NCBI RefSeq assembly: GCF_003952425.1
Contig: NZ_CP034449.1
Location: 6,870,001-6,934,000, forward strand
Direction of reading: 5' to 3'
DNA: 64,000 bases
Source of the DNA: Mesorhizobium sp. M2A.F.Ca.ET.046.03.2.1
GTDB taxonomy: Bacteria; Pseudomonadota; Alphaproteobacteria; Rhizobiales; Rhizobiaceae
A program made the position numbers and the translations under genes. Below are positions 41,365-50,740 of this stretch, piece after piece (positions within the stretch are counted from its first letter, which is position 1; each line of letters begins with the position of its first letter). The notes beneath the pieces were generated by a model that made no database searches, had not been told where the DNA came from, and saw only the letters and a list, made by a program, of their open reading frames with translations.

Positions 41365-42222
41365 CTAGCGCCTAGAGCGACGCCAACCCGCTGCAACGGC
41401 TTCGGCTTCCGAGCAGAACCATCTTTCGCCCTTGGCCTCGTTGATGATGGTGACGCTGTAATATCTCTGTCCGGAGACGTGGTATATCCGCTCGCCGTCC
41501 GCCGAAATGTTGCCCTTGATGTTGCAGCCGGCATTGCCGCTGCCGAGCGCGAAGGTTGGCGTCGACGGCGCCTGCGCATCATCACTGCGCTGCGCTCGCC
41601 AATCCCAGGGCGCCTGGAAGTTGCCAACCCATAGACCGAGCTTTGCCGCCTGCGCCTTAGCCTGTTGCGCTGCATAAGCGCCGTCGCTGTATTTCGGCCA
41701 GTCCAGCGCCTGCCCCTGCCCGACCATCCAGGCAGCGACGTCGGTTCCGTCGGCGCGTGTGCAGTTGCCGACAAAGCGCCCGTAGCTGTCCCAGGTCACG
41801 AAGGCGCATTGCACCGGCCTGGAGGCGGAGAGGAACTTGCCCAGCGCTTCGGCGGAGCGGCGGCCGCAGGGATATTCGAAGCCCTTTGCGTCGTCGCAAT
41901 ATTGCCGGCTCTCCGGCGCGTCGATGCCGTTGAAGCGCACGCGCTGGCCGTGGATCTCGATCGTGTCGCCGTCGATCACCGAGGCGACGCCGGCGATAGA
42001 TACCGGCCTCGGCTTGATGATGTTCTGCAGGTTGATTTCCGGCAGCGACCCGCTGTTGTGCATGACGAATTGCGTGACCAGGGCCGAGACCGCGGCGACC
42101 GTCACAAGCACAAGACGAAGCGGGACGCTTGCCCATCGCCTGGCGCGTGAACGTCGCGAGCCAGTGCGCCGCCGCCACTGGTCAGAGCGATTGTCGTAAC
42201 GGGACTTGTCGATGCCGATCAC
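41365..42222 (-). CDS. SNase-family thermonuclease, membrane-anchored or secreted
   Basis: About 285 aa from GTG 42222, which overlaps the upstream lipoprotein stop (GTGA). A membrane helix (LRLVLVTVAAVSALVTQFV) comes before the SNase domain: SVIDGDTIEIHGQRVRFNGIDAPE (in pieces), CGRRSAEAL, and DSYGRFVGNC. The C-terminal part (GNISADGERIYHVSGQRYY; GERWFCSEAEAVAAGWR) is found in many rhizobial thermonucleases. It would cut DNA or RNA in the periplasm. It could hinder incoming phage DNA, though it may simply scavenge. Confidence 0.85.
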   Translation of the reverse strand: MIGIDKSRYDNRSDQWRRRTGSRRSRARRWASVPLRLVLVTVAAVSALVTQFVMHNSGSLPEINLQNIIKPRPVSIAGVASVIDGDTIEIHGQRVRFNGIDAPESRQYCDDAKGFEYPCGRRSAEALGKFLSASRPVQCAFVTWDSYGRFVGNCTRADGTDVAAWMVGQGQALDWPKYSDGAYAAQQAKAQAAKLGLWVGNFQAPWDWRAQRSDDAQAPSTPTFALGSGNAGCNIKGNISADGERIYHVSGQRYYSVTIINEAKGERWFCSEAEAVAAGWRRSRR

Positions 42223-42557
42223 GGCGGGCCGCCCGGGCGGCTCTCGGCCGAGCGGCCGCCGCAACGCGATCCGTCCGCCGCCCTGCTTTCATCGGTCGGA
42301 CAGTTGCCGGTGTAGCCGCCCCCGCCCGAAGCGGGCGATCTATAGCGTTGGATCACAGCGACGCTGCGCTGCCCATCCCCTTCAATATGCGTGTTGTTGC
42401 TGTTCGGATTGAACGGATCGACCGTTTGCAGAAGCGCATTGGCATTGTTTGCGTCGCCGGACGCAAGCGTCATCGTATCGTAATTGTTCAAATAGTCGGC
42501 AGCACAGCCCGACAACAGCACCACACTCGCTGCGGCAAAATACGATCCTAAATCCAC
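42219..42557 (-). CDS. Putative lipoprotein, coupled to SNase gene
   Basis: About 112 aa from GTG 42557; a longer reading to ATG 42653 is possible. A signal sequence with lipobox VVLLSGCAAD is followed by DYLNNYDTMTLASGDANNAN and a Gly/Ser-rich end. Its stop overlaps the SNase start, so the two form an operon. This short lipoprotein type is frequent in rhizobia; function is unknown. Confidence 0.6.
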   Translation of the reverse strand: MDLGSYFAAASVVLLSGCAADYLNNYDTMTLASGDANNANALLQTVDPFNPNSNNTHIEGDGQRSVAVIQRYRSPASGGGGYTGNCPTDESRAADGSRCGGRSAESRPGGPP

Positions 42558-42685
42558 AGAGGTAACCCCCGACCCCGGCTGGCATAATGCTTCATTCGAA
42601 TTTTGTTGTCGAATCCGAGTTTGGCCGCTTGCCATCCGTGCGAAGCTAAGCAACGTTGACAGCGGGTTTGGATTTTGGGGGGACT

Positions 42686-42958
42686 ATGAAGCGGTTTGTT
42701 TTAACCGTCGCTGCAATCGTTTGCATTGCAGGCTGCGCAACGCCACCGGACAAAATAGCGGGCGTGCCCAATGCTGGCCCCTGCACCCAGGCCGACAAGG
42801 AGCGCCTGGCGACTCTGACAAACCAGCAGAACAAGGCTGCGAACGGCGACGCGCTTGGCGTCTTCCTCATCGGCGTGCCGGTCGCGTCGATGTCCGGCGG
42901 CGACCACGAGACCGAAATCGCCGTGCTGAAAGGACGCTGCGGCCCGCCGAAGACCTGA
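42686..42958 (+). CDS. Small lipoprotein
   Basis: A 90-aa protein from ATG 42686, four bases after a GGGGGG stretch. It has a signal peptide and lipobox (MKRFVLTVAAIVCIAGCAT), then TQADKERLATLTNQQNKAA and a short hydrophobic VFLIGVPVASM segment, and it ends HETEIAVLKGRCG. This resembles metal- or stress-linked rhizobial lipoproteins; function is unknown. The 42959-43165 gap shows nothing I can name. Confidence 0.7.
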   Translation: MKRFVLTVAAIVCIAGCATPPDKIAGVPNAGPCTQADKERLATLTNQQNKAANGDALGVFLIGVPVASMSGGDHETEIAVLKGRCGPPKT

Positions 42959-43165
42959 TATTGCGGCTCGCATCAGCGCAACAGCCGCACCGATAACGAC
43001 TGACGGTCCTAACTAGCGTCACGGCCCCAAGTCCCTATTGCGAAACTGCGCAAGGCGCATATTGTTTGGTTGATCGGGGTCTGCGGTCCAAGGGCCTGAA
43101 CCCTGGACGCTGTTATTTGGTCGAGGATGGCCGAACTTCAATAGAGCCGTCCGTGGGACAGAGCC

Positions 43166-44683
43166 ATGCAGCACGGGGCCGTGAGTAATGCGGGCATGGG
43201 GCGAGGCCAGCGTGGGCCGGCCGACGGCGATATTGTCCGGGAGCAAGCCGTCCTCTTTCGTCTCACCGACCGACTTTACCGGGCCAACGGCCTTGGCGAG
43301 ATCTACGATGCAGCGCTGGACGCTATATGCGACGCCCTCGGTTCGTCGCGCGCCTCGATCCTGAGATTTGACAGCCACGGCGTCATGAGCTTCGTCGCCT
43401 GGCGCTCTCTCTCCGAAGACTATCGCAGGGCTGTCAACGGCCACACACCGTGGACCTGCAATCAGCACGACGCCGAGCCAATCTTTGTCGAGGATATTCG
43501 TCTCAGCGGTGAATCCCGGCGGCTCATCGACACCGTCCTTGGCGAGGGTATCCAAGCGCTGGCCTTCATCCCGCTTGCCAGCTCCCGCGAGCTCATCGGC
43601 AAGTTCATGGTCTACTATCCAGCACCCCACCGCTTCGGCGATCGTGAACGCGAACTTGCATTGACCATTGCCCGTCAGCTCGGGTTTGCGATCGAACGGG
43701 AGCGGGCGGAAACGACAGCAGCGCGACTGAGTGCACTGGTCGAATCCTCGGATGATGCCATCATCGCGACGGATATGGACGGCATCGTCACGGACTGGAA
43801 TAGCGGCGCCGAGCGCCTCTACGGCTACGGCCGCGAGGAAATGGTCGGACGTCCGCTCATGTTGCTGATACCGCCCGATCGCCAGAACGAGGAGCGGGAG
43901 ATTCTGGCCCGCATTGGCCATGGAGAGCATGTCGAGCATTTCGAGACCGTTCGCCTGCGCAAGGATGGCAGCAGCATTCCGATCTCCTTGACCGCTTCGC
44001 CGATCGCGGACGCGTCCGGCGCAATTGTCGGTGTTTCCAAGATCGGCCGTGACATCTCCGAGCGCCTGCGCGCGCAGGAGCAGCGGGAGCTGCTGCTTCG
44101 CGAGATGGACCACCGCGTGAAGAACCTTTTTGCGATCGCAAGGACCATCGTCAATTTGAGCGCGCCAGCCGCAGAAACGCCGGCCGCGCTCGCCTCCACC
44201 GTGTCCGACCGCCTCGGCGCCCTCGCCCGGGCGCATGCGCTGACGATGCTCCCCTCGACTGGCCCGTCTGTTCAGGCCGCGACGAGCCTACATGCATTGG
44301 TCGCGGCAATCCTCGAGCCATACCGCCATGGAACCGACGAGCATCCCCGCTTCGCGATCAGTGGCATCGATATGCCGGTGCCTTCAGCGATGATCACGCC
44401 GCTTTCTCTCCTGCTACACGAATTCGCCACCAACGCTGCCAAACATGGCAGCCTCTCGGCAGCCGCCGGCTCGATAGAGATCGCCTGCTCGAACACTGAC
44501 GGCAAGGTGACTGTCCAATGGCGAGAGGTCGGAGGACCACCTCCGATCGCAACCGAAGACGAAGGATTCGGCAGCCGCTTGATCCGCGCCGCGGCGAGGG
44601 AGCTTGGCGGAGTCGTGCGAGATTGGGACGCCGCCGGAATTGTGCTCGAGATCACGATCGATAGTGAAAGATTCTCGGCCTGA
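43166..44683 (+). CDS. HWE/HisKA_2-type sensor histidine kinase (GAF-PAS)
   Basis: A 505-aa cytoplasmic kinase with no membrane segment. A GAF domain spans about 25-180, a PAS domain about 190-310 (SSDDAIIATDMDGIVTDWNSGAERLYGY), then the HWE/HisKA_2 phosphoacceptor LLREMDHRVKNLFA (His about 317). The ATPase part includes LLLHEFATNAAKHGSL (N box) and DEGFGSRLI (G box). Such kinases signal general stress or light/redox in rhizobia. No response regulator gene is adjacent. Confidence 0.85.
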   Translation: MQHGAVSNAGMGRGQRGPADGDIVREQAVLFRLTDRLYRANGLGEIYDAALDAICDALGSSRASILRFDSHGVMSFVAWRSLSEDYRRAVNGHTPWTCNQHDAEPIFVEDIRLSGESRRLIDTVLGEGIQALAFIPLASSRELIGKFMVYYPAPHRFGDRERELALTIARQLGFAIERERAETTAARLSALVESSDDAIIATDMDGIVTDWNSGAERLYGYGREEMVGRPLMLLIPPDRQNEEREILARIGHGEHVEHFETVRLRKDGSSIPISLTASPIADASGAIVGVSKIGRDISERLRAQEQRELLLREMDHRVKNLFAIARTIVNLSAPAAETPAALASTVSDRLGALARAHALTMLPSTGPSVQAATSLHALVAAILEPYRHGTDEHPRFAISGIDMPVPSAMITPLSLLLHEFATNAAKHGSLSAAAGSIEIACSNTDGKVTVQWREVGGPPPIATEDEGFGSRLIRAAARELGGVVRDWDAAGIVLEITIDSERFSA

Positions 44684-44818
44684 TGTCCTAGCCGCTTGTC
44701 GGGGCAGCAGCTCCAGCGGGCGCTCAGCGAAATCGAGTTGGCGTTGGAACAAACGCGACAGCCTCTGTTTGCCCTCAGGCACAATTCAGTGCGTTGGAGG
44801 ACATGGGCCGGCATTGCC

Positions 44819-47167
44819 TTAGCGTATTTGCAGCAGCCACTGGAATTGCGCAAACTGTATCGGGAAGTCGCGGGCAAGATACCGAACCACCTTCGGATTT
44901 TCCAGGATCCGGCCCAGATAACCGTGAGCCGCGACGAGGCCGAGAGCCCGAACACCATGGGTGGCTACGGCGTTTAGAAACTCATGGCTCACTTCACCAA
45001 ATTCAGCCTCCATCGATGTGACTTGAGCAGCCTTGATGCCGTGGAACCGCTTCCGCCGCGATGAGGGATCGGCAAGCTGTGATCGCGGCGTTAGTGCGAC
45101 AAGGGTCTTGGCAAAGTCGGCCCTCACACTACCCAAGGCGAGCATGATCTTTGCCATCTCAACCTGCCTTTCGAAGCTAACCTCGCGCAGGTAAGAAAAG
45201 ATGATCGAAGGAACAGGGCAGTTTTCGAGCAAGCCGAGAGCGTCGGCGCAAATTCCTTCAATTTGGCATGCTGCAAGCGGGCGCTCCGCCCTTATCAGCG
45301 CGAGGTGGGACGGTGGGATCGTTTCCATCAGCATGCTCGGCATTGTCTCGATCCCCTCGCTCTTCAGCAACTCTCGAAATGCTTTAACGGTCATCAATTG
45401 GCGCATAGCCTGGGCTGTTCTGTCCCAGTGCTTTCGCAGTTCGTTCGTCGTCGTCACGAAGTGACGCATTCGCATGCGTTCATGGATAAAGTTTCTCAGC
45501 AAAACGTACCCGCGCAGAGGGTTCGACGGCTCAGGTGCATGCTTGAGACCGGCGAAATGGCGACCAGTGCCGGCGATACCGCGATGGAGCTGACGCATCG
45601 TTGGGGGGAGGATTTGATCAGGCGCACGTCTGGCCATGGCCACCAGGATATCCAGTGTCGCAAACACGAAGGAATCTATCGGGCAGCCATTTTCTGCCTT
45701 GAGGACGTGGAAGACATGGTTCGCCTCATGCCCCGGCAAAACGAGGAAGTCGCGTATCGCAGCATCGCCAGGCTGCATCCTGATCAATACCGACAAGTCA
45801 GCACCCGCGAATCTCCTTCTTCTGAACGCCCAGCGCGGGTATCCATGCCGTGAGAGGCGACAGCGCGCGATCCAGATCGCAACCGTGAATTCGCCGTTTA
45901 CTGTGACCAGCTTGCTGTCCGGGTCATATCGAGCCGAACCGCCCGCGTCCTCTATAGCTGCTACTAGCTCTTCGACGACTTCGTGCCTGCGGTCACGAAG
46001 ATCAACATTTACGCTTATATATTCGTAGTTGCGCGGAGGCTTATATCCGATCCGGCGATATACCTCGGCGAGTGTCCGGAAGCGCCGTTTCAATCGGGAG
46101 CTCGAGGGACAACCGCGGGCGGCGTTGATTATCCTCTCCGACAGCGCTCCTTTCCTTTTGAGAAGTTTGGCCAAGGGAACCAGCATCTGATTGTCGGTCA
46201 TACGGAACAGACGCGCCTTTGCCTCAACCTGGGCACGATCGAACAGCTCGGAGCTGACAATTGGCGCGGATGCATTCTCGACGCGGATCCAGGCGCTGGC
46301 GGGATTGCGGATCCGCTGACTTGTCAGCCTGCTGCTAGAGCGGTTCCAGATGACGTTGCCGATGTATTTCTCATGCGTCAGTACCGTCTTCACCGAACGG
46401 ATCGACCAGGGCCGGCCGTGATCCGTCACCATCCCGCGGGCGTTGAGCGCGTTGGCGATCTCCCTCTTCGTCTTTCCCTCGTTTACAAATTGGTCGAATA
46501 TCCATCGGACCGTCTCAAGCTCCTCGGGTGGACCGAGCACTCTGACCACTCGGTCCGAGACAAGGCTTTTCCACTCTTTTCGCTTCAGGATGCCTTTGGG
46601 TTCACCTGACTGGTCCACCAACAGACGCCGGAAACCATAGCCCGGCGGCCCGCCTACGCGGAATCCCATTTGAACGATCCGGCTCTGGCCGATGAAGCAC
46701 CTCTGCGAAAGCATGCGACTGTACTCGGCCGCCATCGTCCTCTTGATAGCTTTGAGCACGTCAGAGCCCATGGTTCCGTCATTTGCGAACTGCTCGGCGC
46801 AAAATTCGATCCGCACTCCGGCCGACTGGCATCTATATTCGTAGGATGCGCTTTCATCGACGTTTTGAAATCGACCCCAGCGACTGACGTCATAGACCAC
46901 TACCGTCTCAAAATCTGCGAACCCGTTTTCCACGTCGAACAGCAGCTTCTGTAAGCCCGGGCGCCCTTGAAGACTGAGCCCGCTGCGGCCCGGATCCTCA
47001 TATGTCGCAACAATGTCGTACCCCATGATGCCCGCGTAACTGCGGATCGCATCCTTTTGGTTCTCAAGTGAGTAGATTTGCTGATCGGTGGACATGCGAA
47101 GATATTGAGCCGCACGGCCTCGTCGCCTCGCTGTTGGAGGATCGTGGGCCGCTGCAGACTTGTCCAT
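44819..47167 (-). CDS. Serine recombinase with RepB-like C-terminal domain
   Basis: A 782-aa protein. The resolvase domain (about 18-160) has the catalytic Ser26 in YLRMSTDQQ, and VVVYDVSRWGRF. The recombinase domain (about 170-320) follows, with GPPGYGFRR and LTHEKYIGNVIWNR. The rhizobial extension (about 360-520) includes RIGYKPPRNYEYI. The last 190 residues (about 590-782) resemble the C-terminal domain of plasmid partition protein RepB: LREVSFERQVEMAKIMLALGSV, FAKTLVALTPRSQL, and the end GYLGRILENPKVVRYL. It probably moves or moved part of the cargo region. The fusion is unusual. Confidence 0.85.
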   Translation of the reverse strand: MDKSAAAHDPPTARRRGRAAQYLRMSTDQQIYSLENQKDAIRSYAGIMGYDIVATYEDPGRSGLSLQGRPGLQKLLFDVENGFADFETVVVYDVSRWGRFQNVDESASYEYRCQSAGVRIEFCAEQFANDGTMGSDVLKAIKRTMAAEYSRMLSQRCFIGQSRIVQMGFRVGGPPGYGFRRLLVDQSGEPKGILKRKEWKSLVSDRVVRVLGPPEELETVRWIFDQFVNEGKTKREIANALNARGMVTDHGRPWSIRSVKTVLTHEKYIGNVIWNRSSSRLTSQRIRNPASAWIRVENASAPIVSSELFDRAQVEAKARLFRMTDNQMLVPLAKLLKRKGALSERIINAARGCPSSSRLKRRFRTLAEVYRRIGYKPPRNYEYISVNVDLRDRRHEVVEELVAAIEDAGGSARYDPDSKLVTVNGEFTVAIWIARCRLSRHGYPRWAFRRRRFAGADLSVLIRMQPGDAAIRDFLVLPGHEANHVFHVLKAENGCPIDSFVFATLDILVAMARRAPDQILPPTMRQLHRGIAGTGRHFAGLKHAPEPSNPLRGYVLLRNFIHERMRMRHFVTTTNELRKHWDRTAQAMRQLMTVKAFRELLKSEGIETMPSMLMETIPPSHLALIRAERPLAACQIEGICADALGLLENCPVPSIIFSYLREVSFERQVEMAKIMLALGSVRADFAKTLVALTPRSQLADPSSRRKRFHGIKAAQVTSMEAEFGEVSHEFLNAVATHGVRALGLVAAHGYLGRILENPKVVRYLARDFPIQFAQFQWLLQIR

Positions 47168-47231
47168 CGCCTTGCACCGTCGTGCTGGTGCTTTAAACTA
47201 GCGGTCGATCACCTAGCGGCAAGGGATCAGA

Positions 47232-47492
47232 ATGCGCCAATACATCGGACTGATCCATAAAGAGGAAGCCAGTGACTACGGGGTGTCTTTCCCCGACCTT
47301 CCCGGTGTCGTTACGGCCGGCGCAAGTTTCGACGAGGCGCGCGAGTTAGCCGAACAGGCTCTCGCCTTTCACATTGAAGGCCTGATAGACGATGGCGAGG
47401 CCGTCCCAGAACCTAGCTCTCTTGAGCAGATTATGGAGGGCGTCGACAATCGGGAGCTCACAACCATCTTGGTCCCATTGAGGACCCCCTGA
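47232..47492 (+). CDS. HicB-like antitoxin (solitary)
   Basis: An 86-aa protein. The HicB fold shows in YGVSFPDLPGVVTAGASFDEARELAEQAL (in pieces, about 15-45) and the following acidic helix. No HicA toxin gene is present on either side: the recombinase ends 65 bp upstream and a lipoprotein follows. It may be a remnant of a toxin-antitoxin pair or a free regulator. Confidence 0.8.
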   Translation: MRQYIGLIHKEEASDYGVSFPDLPGVVTAGASFDEARELAEQALAFHIEGLIDDGEAVPEPSSLEQIMEGVDNRELTTILVPLRTP

Positions 47493-47663
47493 AGGGTTAC
47501 GGCGGCAGTGCCGCCCTTTCCCGTTTGGCAACCATTGCCTTCAACCGCCGAGAAACCCTGATTCAGTTCGTGAGCGGGCTCTGCCGCCGTTCCGCCGCAA
47601 TGCGACCGCACTCGGGCTTTGTTCGCCCCAGCAGACACCCGGGGCTTCAGAGGAGTTCGAGTG

Positions 47664-47981
47664 ATGTTTATCAAGAAGGCCATTCTGGCGGTGCTGATGA
47701 CGGTGGCACTTGCCGGCTGCGAGACGCAGACCGAAGGCCAGCAGCGGGCTACCACCGGCGCATTGGTTGGCGGCGCAGGCGGCGCGCTTGTCGGCCAGGC
47801 GATCGGCGGCAACACCAAGTCGACGGTGATTGGCGCCGCGAGCGGCGCGCTGCTTGGCGCCGTTGTCGGCTCAGCCACCACCCCGCAGCGCCGCGGCGAG
47901 CAGCTCTGCCGCTACCAGGACCGCTACGGCCGCATCTACACCGCCCCGTGCGACGACCGGTATTACAACGGCGATTATTGA
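47664..47981 (+). CDS. Glycine-zipper outer membrane lipoprotein
   Basis: A 105-aa protein. ATG 47664 (MFIKKAILAVLMTVALAGC) after GGAGTTCGAG; the lipobox LAGC is followed by a glycine zipper (TTGALVGGAGGALVGQAIGG; AASGALLGAVVG) and an aromatic C-terminus (CRYQDRYGRIYTAPC). This type (glycine zipper 2TM) is common in alphaproteobacterial outer membranes. It is not specific to phage. Confidence 0.75.
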   Translation: MFIKKAILAVLMTVALAGCETQTEGQQRATTGALVGGAGGALVGQAIGGNTKSTVIGAASGALLGAVVGSATTPQRRGEQLCRYQDRYGRIYTAPCDDRYYNGDY

Positions 47982-48175
47982 TCGTGCCGGTTCTTCCTTC
48001 TCCCCGTTAGCGGACCTCGTTACGGGGAGAAGGTGCCCTCTCGTTCCCGCAGGCCAGGGAAGACTGGTGGACACATTCCACTAGCGTGCGCCGCAAAAAG
48101 TTTCTTGTGCGACGCACAATCAATGCGTAGATGAATTGGGCGACGTTGGCGGGTTCGGGATAACCGGAGAGCGGT

Positions 48176-49273
48176 TTGAGACCTGAGACAACCCACTTCG
48201 ACGCCTTGCACGGCTTAAGAGGCATCGCCGCTGTTCTGGTGATGCTTGGTCATTTCCGCGAGCTGACGGCGCAGCATCTTGATCTGGCCCCGTCAGGCTT
48301 TCTCGCCGTCGACCTGTTCTTTCTGCTGAGCGGCTTCGTGATCGCCCACGCCTATGACGACAAGTTCCGGAAAGGCATGTCTTTCCGGGAATTCGCGGAG
48401 GCCCGCATCGTCAGGCTCTACCCGTTATATTTCGCCGGCATCGGCATTGCCATGGCCGGCGTGGGAGCGACCATCGCGATGCACGGGCTAAGCTCGTATT
48501 CGCGGCTGGATTTGCTTGCGAGCCTTGCGTTTTCCCTGCTTTTCCTGCCGACGCCGCCGTCGCTTTCAGTCGGTCCAGATTTGCTTTTTCCGTTGAACGG
48601 TCCGGCTTGGTCGCTTTTCTATGAACTTGTCGCCAACGCGGTTTTCGCCGCGCTGGCCCTGAGGCTCGCTCGCCGCTCGCTGGCCGCTATCTTCAGCCTT
48701 GCTTTCCTGGTGCTGGCGCTAATGGCCTGGCAGGGCTTCAGCCTGGGCGGCGGCGCTCATTGGGACGGCACGATCGCGGCTCCCGCCCGGATCGCCTTTT
48801 CCTTCTTCCTCGGCGTTTATCTGCGGCGATATGCGACCGGGGTCAGCCGGGATGGCAATCTCTACATGCCCATCCTGCTGGCGCTTTGCGCAGGACTGAT
48901 GATCTTCCGGCCCGCCGGAAACGCGCAATTATACGACCTGGCGATGATAGTGCTGGTCTGGCCCTGGCTTGTTCTCATGGCTTCCCGCTTGCGGCTCTCG
49001 GGCTTCTGGCGCGCGATCGCCCTGTTCTCCGGCAACATCTCCTACGCCATCTATGCGCTTCACACGCCGCTGATCAGGATCGTGAACATCCTAGACGAAT
49101 CCGTCACTGGAACCTTGCGGAACCAGCACGGCCTGCCATTCGTCGTGGGAACATCCATTCTCGTCATCGCGGTCGCTGCATTCGCGCACTACGTTTACGA
49201 CAAGAATGCGCGGACGCTGCTGCGGCATCTGCTTTCACTGCGGCGCGCACGCGAGGAAGTGACGCAATTCTAA
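48176..49273 (+). CDS. Acyltransferase family 3 membrane protein
   Basis: A 365-aa protein from TTG 48176. The N-terminus HFDALHGLRGIAAVLVMLGHF is the typical acyltransferase-3 start with catalytic-type His. SGFLAVDLFFLLSGFVIAH follows, then eight or more further membrane segments. These enzymes move acetyl or other acyl groups to surface sugars (O-antigen, exopolysaccharide, Nod-factor-type molecules). A second, unlike copy lies 75 bp downstream on the other strand. Confidence 0.85.
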   Translation: MRPETTHFDALHGLRGIAAVLVMLGHFRELTAQHLDLAPSGFLAVDLFFLLSGFVIAHAYDDKFRKGMSFREFAEARIVRLYPLYFAGIGIAMAGVGATIAMHGLSSYSRLDLLASLAFSLLFLPTPPSLSVGPDLLFPLNGPAWSLFYELVANAVFAALALRLARRSLAAIFSLAFLVLALMAWQGFSLGGGAHWDGTIAAPARIAFSFFLGVYLRRYATGVSRDGNLYMPILLALCAGLMIFRPAGNAQLYDLAMIVLVWPWLVLMASRLRLSGFWRAIALFSGNISYAIYALHTPLIRIVNILDESVTGTLRNQHGLPFVVGTSILVIAVAAFAHYVYDKNARTLLRHLLSLRRAREEVTQF

Positions 49274-49348
49274 ATTAGCCGAGGTCCTGCCGCATCGGCG
49301 GCGATCGGACAACGCGCCAGATCAGCGATGTGCAGCCGTTTGCTGATG

Positions 49349-50521
49349 CTACTCGGCGGGACTTGGCTCAAGCGCTGGCTCCTTACGTGCGAACCGGCGC
49401 AACACCACGCGTCCGAGTTGCTGCCCGGGCATCTCGATGAGCCTGTAGGTCAAGAAGGACAGAAGACAAACTACCGGCAGCACGACCGCCAGCACGATGG
49501 CGAAGCGCAGCGGCGCGCCGAGGCCGTCGCCATAACGGGTAATCACGAAGGCCGCCACGGGCTGCAGAATGAGAAGGTGGATCAGATAGATGCTGTAGGA
49601 CAGTTCGCCGAGCACATGAAAGATGCCTCCGCCCAATGCGACGGCGACTTTTCGCGCCGCGGCGCCCGCCGCGCCGGGCAGCATCCGATAGAGGACGAGG
49701 GCAAAGAACCCAAGCACCAGCGCTTCGCGTATCAGGAACTTCGAAAGGCCGTGGCCGTCGCCGAAGGGGATCGCCGCGAGCGCCATCGCCAGGGCCAGAT
49801 GCAGCAGCGGTCGCGGTTGGCTCTGCCCCAGAACGCCCGCCAGAAGCATGCCGCACAGGAAAACCTGTATCTTCAGCGGCAGGAAGGACGGCATCGGGAA
49901 ATGAACCGACATCAACTTGAGGGCCACCACCGCCAGGGCGCCGAGCGCCGCAACGACTAGCGCGCTCCAGACCCATCCGAAACGCCGCGCCAAAAGCATG
50001 AGCGCCGGGAAGACCGCGTAGAACTGCATTTCCAGCCCGAGGCTCCAGTCGGGCAGCGGCGTCCGGTAGGCGAAGTTCGGGGAAAGGCCGAACAGGAATG
50101 TCAGGTGGGCGAAAATGTTCTTCAGGCTGCTGTCAAGGTAGCGCTCTGGCGCCTGCGGCACACGGCCCACGAATGCGTCGATGACTGTCCGCGACTCATA
50201 AACATACGGGCCGAACGCCAGTGCGAAGAACAGCATGACGTAGAACAGCGGCGCAATGCGGAAATAACGCCGCGTCCAGAATTTCAGCCAGGTTTCAGGC
50301 CTTTGCCAGGGCTCCTTGTCCTGGCGCAACTGATAGTGGAACACCATCAGGAAGCCCGAAAGCATGATGAAGAGATCGACGCCCAGCGCCGGGTCGCCAA
50401 GCACCGGGAGATGCCAGCCCGTCAGCAGCAGGCAGTGGCCGACCAGCACCCACAATGCTGCGGCGGCGCGAAGGCCATCCAGGCATTCGATGCGCGATGA
50501 CTCTGTAGGGCTATTGTTCAT
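49349..50521 (-). CDS. Acyltransferase family 3 membrane protein
   Basis: A 390-aa protein starting MNNSPTESSRIECLDGLRAAAALWVLVGH, with ALGVDLFIMLSGFLMVFHY and RRYFRIAPLFYVMLFFAL. It has about ten membrane segments and ends in a cytoplasmic tail. It is convergent with the upstream acyltransferase gene, and only distantly like it. The likely role is acylation of a surface polysaccharide. Confidence 0.85.
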   Translation of the reverse strand: MNNSPTESSRIECLDGLRAAAALWVLVGHCLLLTGWHLPVLGDPALGVDLFIMLSGFLMVFHYQLRQDKEPWQRPETWLKFWTRRYFRIAPLFYVMLFFALAFGPYVYESRTVIDAFVGRVPQAPERYLDSSLKNIFAHLTFLFGLSPNFAYRTPLPDWSLGLEMQFYAVFPALMLLARRFGWVWSALVVAALGALAVVALKLMSVHFPMPSFLPLKIQVFLCGMLLAGVLGQSQPRPLLHLALAMALAAIPFGDGHGLSKFLIREALVLGFFALVLYRMLPGAAGAAARKVAVALGGGIFHVLGELSYSIYLIHLLILQPVAAFVITRYGDGLGAPLRFAIVLAVVLPVVCLLSFLTYRLIEMPGQQLGRVVLRRFARKEPALEPSPAE

Positions 50522-50740
50522 GCTGCATTGCACCATGGCGAGCGAGCCCCGAATGTCAACCCGCGATAGCCTATCAGCTGTAGTTTGACGCGGTCACTTG
50601 CCAATCGGCCGGTCCGGCTGGCGGGGATCTGAGCATCTAGGAATAGGACCCATTGGGGGGTGTGGGCATTTGCGAGGCGTGAATCGAGAAATCGCCAGTT
50701 TCGAGCCGCCCCGGCGCAATCGACAAGGATCAAGCTTGAA

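Noticed and set aside
43019..44236. 405-aa minus-strand frame opposite the histidine kinase
   Set aside because: It is antisense to a well-supported GAF-PAS-HWE kinase and matches no family.
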